Source of the DNA: JAJDAT01 sp964570665
GTDB taxonomy: Bacteria; Nitrospinota; Nitrospinia; Nitrospinales; JAJDAT01
Assembly (NCBI GenBank): GCA_964570665.1
Contig: CAZMZH010000017.1
Coordinates: forward strand, 1 to 64,000
Length of the DNA: 64,000 bases
Reading direction: 5' to 3'
In this document: positions 55,407-63,607 of the stretch, one piece after another
Layout: each line of letters begins with the position of its first letter
Position numbering within the stretch: position 1 is the stretch's first letter
Position numbers and translations under genes: made by a program
Notes under the pieces: model-generated
Seen by the model: only the letters and a program-made list of their open reading frames with translations
Database searches by the model: none
What the model was told of the DNA's origin: nothing

Positions 55407-55596
55407 ATTTACTCGGTTCCTTTTGTCCTAATTGAAAAATTCTGGAAAAAGATCTAATAAACGTAAAAGATAATTGAGCGATAAAATTTTTGTCCTGCAT
55501 GGAATCCAAAAAAAACGGCGAAAACCAAATCGCTCTTATAAAAAAGCGACTTTTAAGTTTTTATCGTTTAAATTATTGAAACGAATTAACGCTCGT

Positions 55597-58500
55597 TTAG
55601 AAATTGTCAATCGATCTTGCTTTGATTCGAATTTCTCCCGTGTCTAACCGTTTTTCGAAAAGATTAACCGCATGTTCCGCTATTTCGTCGCCGTCCTCGG
55701 TAACGACTTTCAAGTTAACTTGAGCTTTGTCCATTCCTTCGTCAATTGACTCTAGCGTTTTAAGCTGTTGCTCGATACGTTCTTGTCCTTGTATGAAACG
55801 TTCCGCTAAGGATATTATAAAACCGCTGAGCTCCGTGGTATCTGGATTAAAGTTGCGGTTTTCTTCGCTAGTCAGTACCCGTTCGCCTCGATGCAGTAAA
55901 GCGGGAAAATTATCGAAGGGAACAAAATCTAAACCGCTTTGGAATTTTCCTTTGAAAACGACTAGATCTTGTATTAAACCCGCCTCGATTTCAGAACGGG
56001 TTCGTAACCCATTTTCGATGAGAGACGAAAATCCTTGGACTGTCCACCAGTTTACCGATTCGCGTTCGAACCCATCATCGCGTAAATGACCGGTTCCTGG
56101 AAAAAATCCCTCGTACTTTTCGTTTATGACATCGGAGATATTATCCGAGCCTGTATTTGGTTTTTCGAGCCTTGCCAAGGCTAAGGCCTCTGCTTGGGTA
56201 ACGCCCCGAGTTTCATGAATGGAGGTGATTAGCTGGCCAATCTCAATTTCAGATTGCCCGAGTTTGGTTCCTCCGAAGATGGCGCCAATTCCAGAGCCGG
56301 CTAACGTTCCTAAAAATGCTCCTATCGCTATACCAATTGGCCCGCCAGCGGCGCCTAATAATGCAGAGTTTGCTAAAAAGCTAGTTCCAGCGGCTAAAGC
56401 AGAGCCAGCTATGCCGCCTGTTAGGCCGCCCAAAGACGATTCGGTTGAAGGAGCAAATAGTTCGCTAGCTAATAAATTGCCAGCCGTGCCGCCGATAAAT
56501 GAGCCTACCGCGCCGCCAAAAGAACCCAGTCCGTCAATTACGTTTGTTCCAAATTGCTCAAAACCTGTTTGTGGAACAATGGGCCCGATAAAATCTGTCG
56601 GCACTCCTTGAGTGAAGCGTAAAAAAGCATCAGAGGTAACTCCCAATATACTTGGAGCTCCATTATTTAAGGCGGTCAGTCCAGCTTCTCCGCCCACCCG
56701 AAGTACCGCTTCGGGAGTTAAGATTCCTTCTCCAGATCTGCCAAGGAAAAAACCGTCTTCACCTGGGGGAATAATTCCTCCCCTGCTAAAACCTAAAGAG
56801 TTAAATATGCCGGTTACCGCTTGGAGGGCAAGCCATTTGGCAATCATTGCTCCGACCTGGGATATGAACGCGCTGGCCATATCTGATATAAAACTTTTAA
56901 AGGCTTCGGAAAAACTTTTAGTGCCCTGAAGCATAGCGGTGAGATTTTTAGACAAAGAAACTTGCATTGCATTTGCCAAATTACCAAAGAGTTCGGCGCT
57001 AAGTACGCTAACCTTACTGGCTTCCGCTAAAAATTTCCCAGCCCCCGATTTAATTTCATCGAAGGCGGTTACATTGGCTTCTTTTAACTGGTTCAATCCT
57101 TCGATACGGTTATTCAATAATTCTTGATCGGCTTCGCTTTGCTTGGTAATACTTTCTTGTTGGGCTTCTTCAATAATTACATGATGTTCTTGATGAGCTT
57201 CTTGAGTTTCTAATAGTTTTTCCTTTGTATTTTCGATAACCTCGTCTGACCCAAATTCTCCATCGGATAAATTTTCATGAGGAATTCCAGGAGCTTGTCG
57301 CGCTATGTTTCGTCGAGCGTTTTCCTCAACTAAAGCTCTGACTACGCTGGAGTCAAGGTCTGCATTAAACTCCTCTGCCGCTAAATTATCGACGTCGATT
57401 TCTTCTTTCAGAGGATTTTTTCCTTCAGGGAAAAAAGATTTAAAAAAGTTCAATCCTTTTTCCGCCAACACTCCAAAAACTCCGGAAATTTTTTGGCCGA
57501 TCGAGCCGTCGCCTGTCAAGATTCCCGAAAAATCCTTAGGCAAAAAGTCCCCGATAAAAGTGAGTCCTTTTTCTACCGAAAGTTTTAGAACGTTCGCAAG
57601 TTTTTGGCCGATAGAGCCTTCGGCTTTTAGCGCTTTGGAAAAATCCGTCGGCAAAAAGTCCGCTAAACTTTCGAGCCCTTTTCGAAGGTTTTTTCGAATG
57701 AATCCTGAAACTTTTTCTAGGACGTTGTTTTCTTCGCCTTTTAGAAATTTAATAAAATCTTCCGGAACCAAACCTTTTAGTTTTTCCAATGCTTCGGGAA
57801 CCGCTTTGGTAATGGCTTCCGAAATCTGTTTTCCAAGTTTCTCTCTATCGATTTTTAACTTTTTTACGAGGCTGTCGGGAAGTATGTCTAATAAAGCGTT
57901 GGCGAGTCCAGAGACTTTCTCGCTAGCGTATTCGGAAACGTCTTCGGCTAAAGTATTTTTTTCGCCTTTTAAAAACTTTTGAACCTCTGGAGGGATAAAT
58001 CCCACAGCTTTATCGAGCGCTTTTTTGGCGACGATTTCTGTCAGTTCCGTGGTTTCTTTATCGAGCTTTTCGGCTACTTTAACCAGGACCTCTGGAATCT
58101 TTTTGTCTATTTTCTCGCCCAATTTTTTGACAAGTTCGGGGAGTTTTTTAGAAGCTTTATCGAGAGTTTCTTTTATCAATTCAGAAGTTTTTTCGTCTAT
58201 TTCATCCGCTACTTTGGTGAAGATTTTTGTAAGTTTTTCCTCGATGCTTTTTTGGTTTATTTTCTTAGCGGTATTATCAACTGGCGGTTCAGGGTCGCCG
58301 TCAAATTCTCCATCGGCCAAATTATCGTGAGGAGTGGGGTCGAAGATGGGTACGATTTTTTGAAAATGAGGACTTTTTTCCTGTACAACCTTTGCGGCTT
58401 CTTTGGCTTTTGCAAGTTTTTTTGCATTTTGGTCGATAATATCTTTGGTTTTTGTATCTTGGGATAGGTTATCGGGTAAAATTTCCTGCAATTCTTCAAC

Positions 58501-59298
58501 TACTTTTCCAGTCAATATTTCCATGACTCCGGCAATTTTTTGACTGATCGTTCCCTTGCCTTTGAGGATATCCGAGAACTCTTTTGGTAGGGAATCCCCT
58601 AGTTTATCGAGTCCTTCTTCAGTGGATAATTTGATAAGGGCGGTGAGTTTTTGTCCAAATGTGCCATCGCCTGTTAAAGTTTCGGAAAACTCCTTGGGTA
58701 ACTGACTTCCTAATTTTTCGAGTCCTTTATTGAGGCCATTTTTTACAAATTTGGCGATTTCTTCTTGGGCTTTATTGTCTTGTCCCTTTAAATATTTAAC
58801 GAATTCTTGCGGAATCGAATCCGTGAGTTTTTTGACTCCCTTTCCGACAAGTTCGATGGCCGCCTCGCCCGCTTTTTCTTGAAGCTTTTTCTTTACTGAA
58901 TCAAGCTTTTTAGAAATGGGGTCGGGCAAAAGGCCAAATAAAAATCCGACCGCGTTTTCAACGAACCCTTTAGCTCTGTTGTTAATTTCTTTTATTAATT
59001 TATTTTCTTGGCCGGTTATGGTTTTTTTAATATCCGAGGGAAGGACTTCCACAGCCGCTTCGAGCGCTTTTGCGCTGAACTTATCTATAAACTGGGAAGT
59101 TTCTTCGTCGATTTCTTTTGCTAATTTAGCGTTTCCTTCTGATGTCGATAATATTTTGCTTTTCTCCACCAGATCTTTTGTTAACGATTTAGCGACGGCC
59201 AAGATATTATCTATTAGTATTTTCTTTAAATTGGGGTCCTTGATATCGTTAGAGGAAGCCTCAACTTTTACTTTTACTGGAACGGCAACTTCTGCCAT
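55597..59298 (-). CDS. Tape-measure protein with a ~350-residue internal duplication
   Basis: The ATG at 59298 has GGAG 6 nt upstream, giving 1233 residues. Almost the whole protein is long amphipathic helix with Lys/Glu-rich heptads. Residues ~59-335 and ~408-685 are copies at a constant offset of 349-350. Examples are PQEFVKYLKG/PEDFIKFLKG and PHDNLADGEF/PHENLSDGEF. The C-terminal third has a hydrophobic, glycine-rich region (~845-1000, ASAFISQVGAMIAKWLALQA, LGFSRGGIIPPGEDGFFLG) of the kind that tape measures insert into membrane. In phages the tape length sets tail length at about 0.15 nm per residue, so roughly 185 nm is predicted. Confidence 0.85.
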   Translation of the reverse strand: MAEVAVPVKVKVEASSNDIKDPNLKKILIDNILAVAKSLTKDLVEKSKILSTSEGNAKLAKEIDEETSQFIDKFSAKALEAAVEVLPSDIKKTITGQENKLIKEINNRAKGFVENAVGFLFGLLPDPISKKLDSVKKKLQEKAGEAAIELVGKGVKKLTDSIPQEFVKYLKGQDNKAQEEIAKFVKNGLNKGLEKLGSQLPKEFSETLTGDGTFGQKLTALIKLSTEEGLDKLGDSLPKEFSDILKGKGTISQKIAGVMEILTGKVVEELQEILPDNLSQDTKTKDIIDQNAKKLAKAKEAAKVVQEKSPHFQKIVPIFDPTPHDNLADGEFDGDPEPPVDNTAKKINQKSIEEKLTKIFTKVADEIDEKTSELIKETLDKASKKLPELVKKLGEKIDKKIPEVLVKVAEKLDKETTELTEIVAKKALDKAVGFIPPEVQKFLKGEKNTLAEDVSEYASEKVSGLANALLDILPDSLVKKLKIDREKLGKQISEAITKAVPEALEKLKGLVPEDFIKFLKGEENNVLEKVSGFIRKNLRKGLESLADFLPTDFSKALKAEGSIGQKLANVLKLSVEKGLTFIGDFLPKDFSGILTGDGSIGQKISGVFGVLAEKGLNFFKSFFPEGKNPLKEEIDVDNLAAEEFNADLDSSVVRALVEENARRNIARQAPGIPHENLSDGEFGSDEVIENTKEKLLETQEAHQEHHVIIEEAQQESITKQSEADQELLNNRIEGLNQLKEANVTAFDEIKSGAGKFLAEASKVSVLSAELFGNLANAMQVSLSKNLTAMLQGTKSFSEAFKSFISDMASAFISQVGAMIAKWLALQAVTGIFNSLGFSRGGIIPPGEDGFFLGRSGEGILTPEAVLRVGGEAGLTALNNGAPSILGVTSDAFLRFTQGVPTDFIGPIVPQTGFEQFGTNVIDGLGSFGGAVGSFIGGTAGNLLASELFAPSTESSLGGLTGGIAGSALAAGTSFLANSALLGAAGGPIGIAIGAFLGTLAGSGIGAIFGGTKLGQSEIEIGQLITSIHETRGVTQAEALALARLEKPNTGSDNISDVINEKYEGFFPGTGHLRDDGFERESVNWWTVQGFSSLIENGLRTRSEIEAGLIQDLVVFKGKFQSGLDFVPFDNFPALLHRGERVLTSEENRNFNPDTTELSGFIISLAERFIQGQERIEQQLKTLESIDEGMDKAQVNLKVVTEDGDEIAEHAVNLFEKRLDTGEIRIKARSIDNF

Positions 59299-59541
59299 TG
59301 GTTTTCTCCAAAAAAAAAGGAAACGGATCAAATATCCGTTTCCCAATCAAATAATAAAAATCTTAAAAATGGGGCACAAATTAGTAAAGAGAATGAAAGC
59401 AAACTCTCAAAAATTGGTCTAATTTGAGAACTATCGTTGTGTTTTATTTAAGTGTTTTTTCATTTTGTTCCTTTGATTCTCTTTAATAATTTGTATAAAA
59501 ATTATTTATGTTGATTTTGGTCGTTTCTTTAAGAGGCGCCG

Positions 59542-59591
59542 AAAAAGGCGGCTCTGTTCTTAAGCCTGTAAGGGCAAAAGAACAAACCGCC
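59542..59591 (-). terminator. Terminator-like stem between chaperone and tape-measure genes
   Basis: On the minus strand GGCGG (59587-59591) pairs with CCGCC (59547-59551). TGTTCTT/AAGAACA arms form a second stem inside, and the outer stem is followed by TTTTT (59542-59546). It is an imperfect terminator and could adjust how much tape measure is made relative to the tail tube. The 300-bp gap from 59299 to 59598 has no supported gene otherwise. Confidence 0.42.
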
Positions 59592-59598
59592 TCTTGGC

Positions 59599-59946
59599 TT
59601 ATTTGCGAATTTTTTCCCATTTAGCGGCCTCTTTTTTTCTTTGCTCGGCTTCAATGGCTTTGAACTCTCGGTTTAACGTTCCGAGAACATGCCATTCGGT
59701 TGAGCTGAGGTCGTCCACTACATAGGGAATACCGCAGTCTTCAATTTCAAACTTGAGTTCTAAAGCGCGACGTGTCCAAGGACTTATATCCGGCGCTGTT
59801 TCCACTCTAGTTTTTTCGCATTCGTCGCAAGCGGTGTCCCACCATTCTTTTTTTACAGAAAAAAGAATGTGGCACGTTTCTCGCTTGATGTCGCACAAGT
59901 CCGTAGAATACAAAACTCGGGCGTCGCGTTTTACTCCCCCGAGGCT
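59599..59946 (-). CDS. Tail assembly chaperone, -1 frame extension (T-like part of GT)
   Basis: This reading frame is open from 59946 and overlaps the end of the preceding gene by 16 bp in the -1 frame. It has no convincing start of its own; a TTG at 59913 lacks a Shine-Dalgarno. It encodes ~115 residues with CDIKRETCHILFSVKKEWW, ACDECEKTR and a charged end (AEQRKKEAAKWEKIRK). The position directly before the tape measure matches lambda T, which is made only as the frameshift fusion G-T. Those proteins hold the tape measure during tail assembly. Four cysteines, two in a CxxC, suggest metal binding. It is not likely to be translated alone. Confidence 0.7.
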   Translation of the reverse strand, partial: SLGGVKRDARVLYSTDLCDIKRETCHILFSVKKEWWDTACDECEKTRVETAPDISPWTRRALELKFEIEDCGIPYVVDDLSSTEWHVLGTLNREFKAIEAEQRKKEAAKWEKIRK

Positions 59947-60374
59947 TCAGCCGCCTCGACGTCTTGAACCCAGAGAACGGTCATGGCTTGATCCAAAGCG
60001 TGCGGAAGCAGAGTGGCAAAAATTGCCTTCCAATGTTCTTGAACGCCTTGATAAAACTCCATTCCTTTTTCCGTACATTGGCTTTTTACGATATCCATAT
60101 CTTCCAAGGACATATTTGCAGAAATTTCGAAATCTCGATCGGCGATATCTTCGAATCGGATTTTGAGTCCTTTAACGTCTTTCAACAAATCTAGAGAAGC
60201 TTTTTTCAATTTTTCTAAATAAGCGAATTCGTCTAAATTTCCCTTTCGATTTGTGCTGGCTTTTTGAAGAGCTCGCTTCGCCGATTGAGTGGGATTTTTG
60301 AAAACGAGCAAATAGGTTTCGCCGCTGTCGTCGGTTATTCTAATTTTTTTTAACTCCGAAATTACGATACTCAT
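59931..60374 (-). CDS. Tail assembly chaperone (G-like)
   Basis: The ATG at 60374 has GGAGG 5 nt upstream, giving 147 residues (MSIVISELKKIRITDDSGET). It is acidic and helical (KKASLDLLKDVKGLKIRF, MSLEDMDIVKSQCTEKGM), ending in VEAAEASGE. In siphoviruses the gene preceding the tape measure encodes a chaperone whose C-terminal end contains a slippery sequence. Here the last codons are TCG-GGG-GAG before the TAA, and the -1 frame is open across this point. Thus two products are expected, a short one and a fusion of about 255 residues. Confidence 0.72.
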   Translation of the reverse strand: MSIVISELKKIRITDDSGETYLLVFKNPTQSAKRALQKASTNRKGNLDEFAYLEKLKKASLDLLKDVKGLKIRFEDIADRDFEISANMSLEDMDIVKSQCTEKGMEFYQGVQEHWKAIFATLLPHALDQAMTVLWVQDVEAAEASGE

Positions 60375-60487
60375 GACTACCTCCATAGTAAAAAGAGAAG
60401 AAAAAAGGCCATGCTTTTTAAGCACAGCCCAGTGAAATACTTTGCCAACACGGCGAAGAAATGAAATTTTTTGTAATTTTTTTTGTT

Positions 60488-61606
60488 TTATAAACTTTCT
60501 CTAAAAGCTAAAGAAACATTACGCAAATGCGAATTGTTTCTAGACGGACGAATATCAATTTCTTTTGATAGGCGACCGTAATAAACGCTATAAAACCAAT
60601 CGGAAACCGATTGATCGGGTTCAAGAGAGATAAAAAAGTCTTCCGTTAAACCAACGACGTTTTGCAAATGGGCAAATCCCCATCGAACTTCGTCGGGTTC
60701 GACATTTTGAAAATTTAATTTTATTTCGCTGAATTTTTGCTTTCCGTCTGAGTGCGCTATTTGACCCAGAGAGGTTTCATTTCGCGACGGATCTTTAAAT
60801 GGTTGAATTTGAAAATCGACCTTGAAATTACGAATCGGTCTAAAGACAGGACCGAGGAAGGCGCGTCCAAGTTCTAAATATCCGTCGGGATTATTTTCGT
60901 CGATGAATGTTATTTTCCAATACTGGTATTCTTCTGGTGAATCGAATAAGAAGAGTTCCATGGGCCTAATAAATTTAAAATCTTCCGTGTCGGGAAACCC
61001 TCCCGCGCCATGAAAACCAAACCGATCTTCACCCGCCCCGAAAACTGATTTCCAAACTTCTTTTATGCCGCTGTCATATTTATAGCCATTTGGAAAAGAA
61101 ACTTCGTCGTAAGCGTTTTCAAAATCTAGAGCATTGTATTCGCTCCCATTGTAAGAAGCGGGGGCGTTAGCCGTAAGCCGAATTGTATTTACCGAATCGA
61201 CCGTCAAAATTTTGGTTGAATATTTTGAACCCGATGCCCCATATACAAAATCGGTTCCTACCATGGAAGCGGTCCAATCAGGTCCGCCTGATTTTGTGAC
61301 TGTATCGTTTCCCGATACAACATTTATTGTGCCTCCGGTAAGACCTTCCGTTACGCCTTGTATTCTGTATTCAGAATCGACCGTGAAATTATATTCAGTC
61401 ATAAAATAACCTTCGACAAATTCCGGGCTATCGAAAAGCGCAATAATGGATCTTCCGGTCGATCCTCCAGTATCTTGAGTACGCCAAACTTTGGTTCTTT
61501 GTTTAAATTGAATGTTTCGAGAACCCAAAGGTTCTAAAGAACTATCCGCTACGAGTTCGGCAAGATCTAAACGATTGTCGTGGGCGATGGCCAAATGGTT
61601 TTCCAT
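60488..61606 (-). CDS. Phage tail protein of unknown role (between major tail and chaperone genes)
   Basis: The ATG at 61606 has AGGA upstream; a TTG one codon earlier is less likely. The 372-residue protein is beta-rich in the middle (TVDSEYRIQGVTEGLTGGTI, KSGGPDWTASMVGTDF, which could form an Ig-like or small sandwich insertion). Later blocks read YQYWKITFIDENNPDGYLEL, then GRAFLGPVFRPIRNF and DIRPSRNNSHLRNVSLAFRE. A tail-associated discoidin-like or tube-decoration protein is plausible. The extra gene at this position is not present in lambda. I do not recognise the family with certainty. Confidence 0.6.
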   Translation of the reverse strand: MENHLAIAHDNRLDLAELVADSSLEPLGSRNIQFKQRTKVWRTQDTGGSTGRSIIALFDSPEFVEGYFMTEYNFTVDSEYRIQGVTEGLTGGTINVVSGNDTVTKSGGPDWTASMVGTDFVYGASGSKYSTKILTVDSVNTIRLTANAPASYNGSEYNALDFENAYDEVSFPNGYKYDSGIKEVWKSVFGAGEDRFGFHGAGGFPDTEDFKFIRPMELFLFDSPEEYQYWKITFIDENNPDGYLELGRAFLGPVFRPIRNFKVDFQIQPFKDPSRNETSLGQIAHSDGKQKFSEIKLNFQNVEPDEVRWGFAHLQNVVGLTEDFFISLEPDQSVSDWFYSVYYGRLSKEIDIRPSRNNSHLRNVSLAFRESL

Positions 61607-61637
61607 CAAACTTCCTTTCCTGCAAATGAACGATGCG

Positions 61638-62070
61638 CAATTGTTTTAGAGTTCGGGGAAAAATAGTTTTTTCAGTTACTAAACAATTGCCGATAAAATA
61701 ATTTGATTGTCATTTTTCAATTGATAAACCGCCCCCAAGCAAGCCGTATGAATGTGTGTAAAAATTATTGAAAGCCTCATATCGTAAGAGAAATTTTATT
61801 CTTCGATTTCTTACGTTAATATTCCGCGGGTTGGGGAAAAGTCCTTTACCGCTTTTCCGTTCGGGAAGGTTGAAAGGAAATCAGACGTTATCCGAAGGAG
61901 GAGGTTGGCCTCCGGTACGTCAAAAAGCAATGAACTTTTCCCCATTTAATAACGCGTCAAAATGGGCCTGTCCGCATCCTTCAATGAGCGTTGGATTGAA
62001 CCGTTCAAATCAATCGTAAGAACCTCCATTCATACGACATGCGATTTATTGATGCGCTCAATCCAACGTC
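61638..62070. other. Hairpin-dense non-coding block (candidate structured RNA)
   Basis: The 469-bp gap between two tail genes holds five or more inverted repeats in 430 bp. Examples: CAATTGTTTTAG/CTAAACAATTG (61638-61689), CGTAAGAGAAAT/ATTTCTTACG (about 61784-61815), GGGGAAAAGT/ACTTTTCCCC (61833-61842 and 61934-61943) enclosing smaller stems, and GCGTTGGATTGA/TCAATCCAACGT (about 61988-62069). In the stem CTTTTCC-GTTC-GGGAAGG, three pairs are G-U only if the plus strand is the RNA; read on the minus strand they are A-C mismatches. No supported ORF fits here. It could be a structured RNA antisense to the tail operon or in its transcript. Confidence 0.5.
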
Positions 62071-62075
62071 AGGAA

Positions 62076-63383
62076 TTAGACAAAAAGTCCGGTTTCTTGA
62101 TTTTTCACTTTGAAAATAATCGAAGGATAATCGTTTACCGAATCGTCTTTTAAAATGGTCAAACTGCTTTGAGTGGACCATTTGCCCTCGACCACGTTTT
62201 GTTGGTTGTCGGTGAAACCAACTTTAGGAATGATGATCTCGATTTCGTAGTTGTGACCCGATTCAAATTCTACGGGGCTCACTGCGTGGATTTTGAAGGC
62301 TGGATACATATTAGATTCGTGCCAGTAATCCATGATGAAATCTTTTATTTCGCGATCAACCGTTAAGGTTTGATTGATCAACCCTACGTCTACATGGGAA
62401 GAGTGATCGATAGCTGTGGAGGATCCTCGAAAACACTTTTGAGAAACGCTGTTAGCCGCGTAGTTGTAGTTAACGCTTGAAATTTCGCATTTAGCGATTT
62501 CGCCGCCTACGATATCGGTTCCGTCATAAGAACCGCCGAGGATCAATTGGATGTCGCGAGTTCGCGGACGGAATTCGTCAATTTTGCTAATAGAACTCAA
62601 GTCTGACCAGGTATAGCCGGTAACTAATTTGTCTGCGGTATAGACCAAATGATAATCTACGGACGATCCAGCGCCTCCTAGAGAAGTGATTGTTAGATCG
62701 TTATTGGTATTATCCACGACCGTAACGGTTACTTTTTTATCGGGAGTTCCATCGCCTGTGGTGTCGGCCCAAACGGTAACGTTGTCGACGCTTTCGTCAT
62801 GAATGTCGTTTGTGTAGCTTATCGTTGTAACGTTATCTAAAGCGGAAACGACTTCGGTGATACGTCGGTTGTCCGTTTTGCCGAGGCCTTTAACGCCTAC
62901 TGTCGCAGCCAAGTTTGCGCCCTTGGTCATGGTCAAGCCTAAAGTGTCGATCATGACGCCGACATGACGACGCATATCCGCGATATCGCCTTTTTGATGA
63001 ACCGCCGTGAAATATGCGGGTTCGATACCATAGGTCATTTGAGAAGTATGAACGTGACCGGTCGTTCCTGCGGTGGCGTCGGCATGATCGTTACACATCA
63101 TAGCGAATGCCCAAGCGAGAGTGGCTGGTTGCGATTTATTTTGAGTCAACGTTCCAGCGGCTTCTTTCTCGCCTGTTTCAATGCGGGTTGGTTCCCAATA
63201 ACCCGTTTTTTCCGCTTGGTTATTTTCTCGAGTTTCGCTGATATCGATTTTGCTGCCTTCGTCGAAGGCAATCAGGTAATCGGCAGTTGCCGGATTTTCA
63301 GCGGCAGAAACAGAACCGTTTACGACCTGTTTTTTCTTAGAAACGACAAACAGATCGGATAATTCTTTGACGTTAATTGACAT
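62076..63383 (-). CDS. Major tail (tube) protein
   Basis: The 435-residue protein precedes the chaperones and tape measure as lambda V does. The N- and C-terminal parts read like a tube-forming beta sandwich (ELSDLFVVSKKKQVVNGSVS, then KCEISSVNYNYAANSVSQKC and IIIPKVGFTDNQQNVVEGKW). A region with beta-rich repeats and Asp-rich turns (DNVTVWADTTGDGTPDKKVT, VDNTNNDLTITSLGGAGSSV) sits near residues 205-245 and may be a surface insertion similar in style to the one in the neighbouring gene. AGGAAAG precedes the ATG. Tube proteins are made in many copies, so strong expression is expected. Structured non-coding DNA flanks it on both sides. Confidence 0.72.
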   Translation of the reverse strand: MSINVKELSDLFVVSKKKQVVNGSVSAAENPATADYLIAFDEGSKIDISETRENNQAEKTGYWEPTRIETGEKEAAGTLTQNKSQPATLAWAFAMMCNDHADATAGTTGHVHTSQMTYGIEPAYFTAVHQKGDIADMRRHVGVMIDTLGLTMTKGANLAATVGVKGLGKTDNRRITEVVSALDNVTTISYTNDIHDESVDNVTVWADTTGDGTPDKKVTVTVVDNTNNDLTITSLGGAGSSVDYHLVYTADKLVTGYTWSDLSSISKIDEFRPRTRDIQLILGGSYDGTDIVGGEIAKCEISSVNYNYAANSVSQKCFRGSSTAIDHSSHVDVGLINQTLTVDREIKDFIMDYWHESNMYPAFKIHAVSPVEFESGHNYEIEIIIPKVGFTDNQQNVVEGKWSTQSSLTILKDDSVNDYPSIIFKVKNQETGLFV

Positions 63384-63413
63384 GACTTTCCTTTCTTCTA
63401 GTTTACAAAAAAA

Positions 63414-63593
63414 GGGGAAAAAGTTTCGGCTTGGTATTCATACTACAGGGAGGGCTAAATCAGAAAGCGAAACTCTTTCCCCAAAGGGGGTTTAATAACT
63501 AAGTTTAGAGAACCTCTAAAAATTCAATATTGCCAAGAACCTAGCCCTTGAAATCAGGGGCTAGGCGAAAGCAAATCAGCGAAAATGCTGATT
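63414..63593. other. Train of four hairpins upstream of the major tail gene
   Basis: Four stems in 180 bp: GGGGAAAAAGTTTCG/CGAAACTCTTTCCCC (63414-63482, one mismatch, 39-nt loop), TTTAGAG-AAC-CTCTAAA (63504-63520), CCTAGCCC/GGGCTAGG (63540-63565) and AATCAGC/GCTGATT (63574-63593). The first is followed on the minus strand by TTTTTTT just before the RBS, so it looks like a terminator or attenuator in front of the tail gene. No ORF lies here. Confidence 0.55.
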
Positions 63594-63607
63594 ACAAATG
63601 GCTCTAT

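Noticed and set aside
57305..57982. A 225-codon open frame on the plus strand opposite the tape measure
   Set aside because: It is a shadow of a Lys/Glu-rich helical coding region; it is Ser/Phe/Pro-rich, has no RBS, and lies wholly antisense to a well supported gene.
61768..62019. A plus-strand ORF of 83 codons in the hairpin-dense tail gap
   Set aside because: Starts with TTG without an RBS, and crosses several stems. Base pairing explains the sequence better than protein coding.
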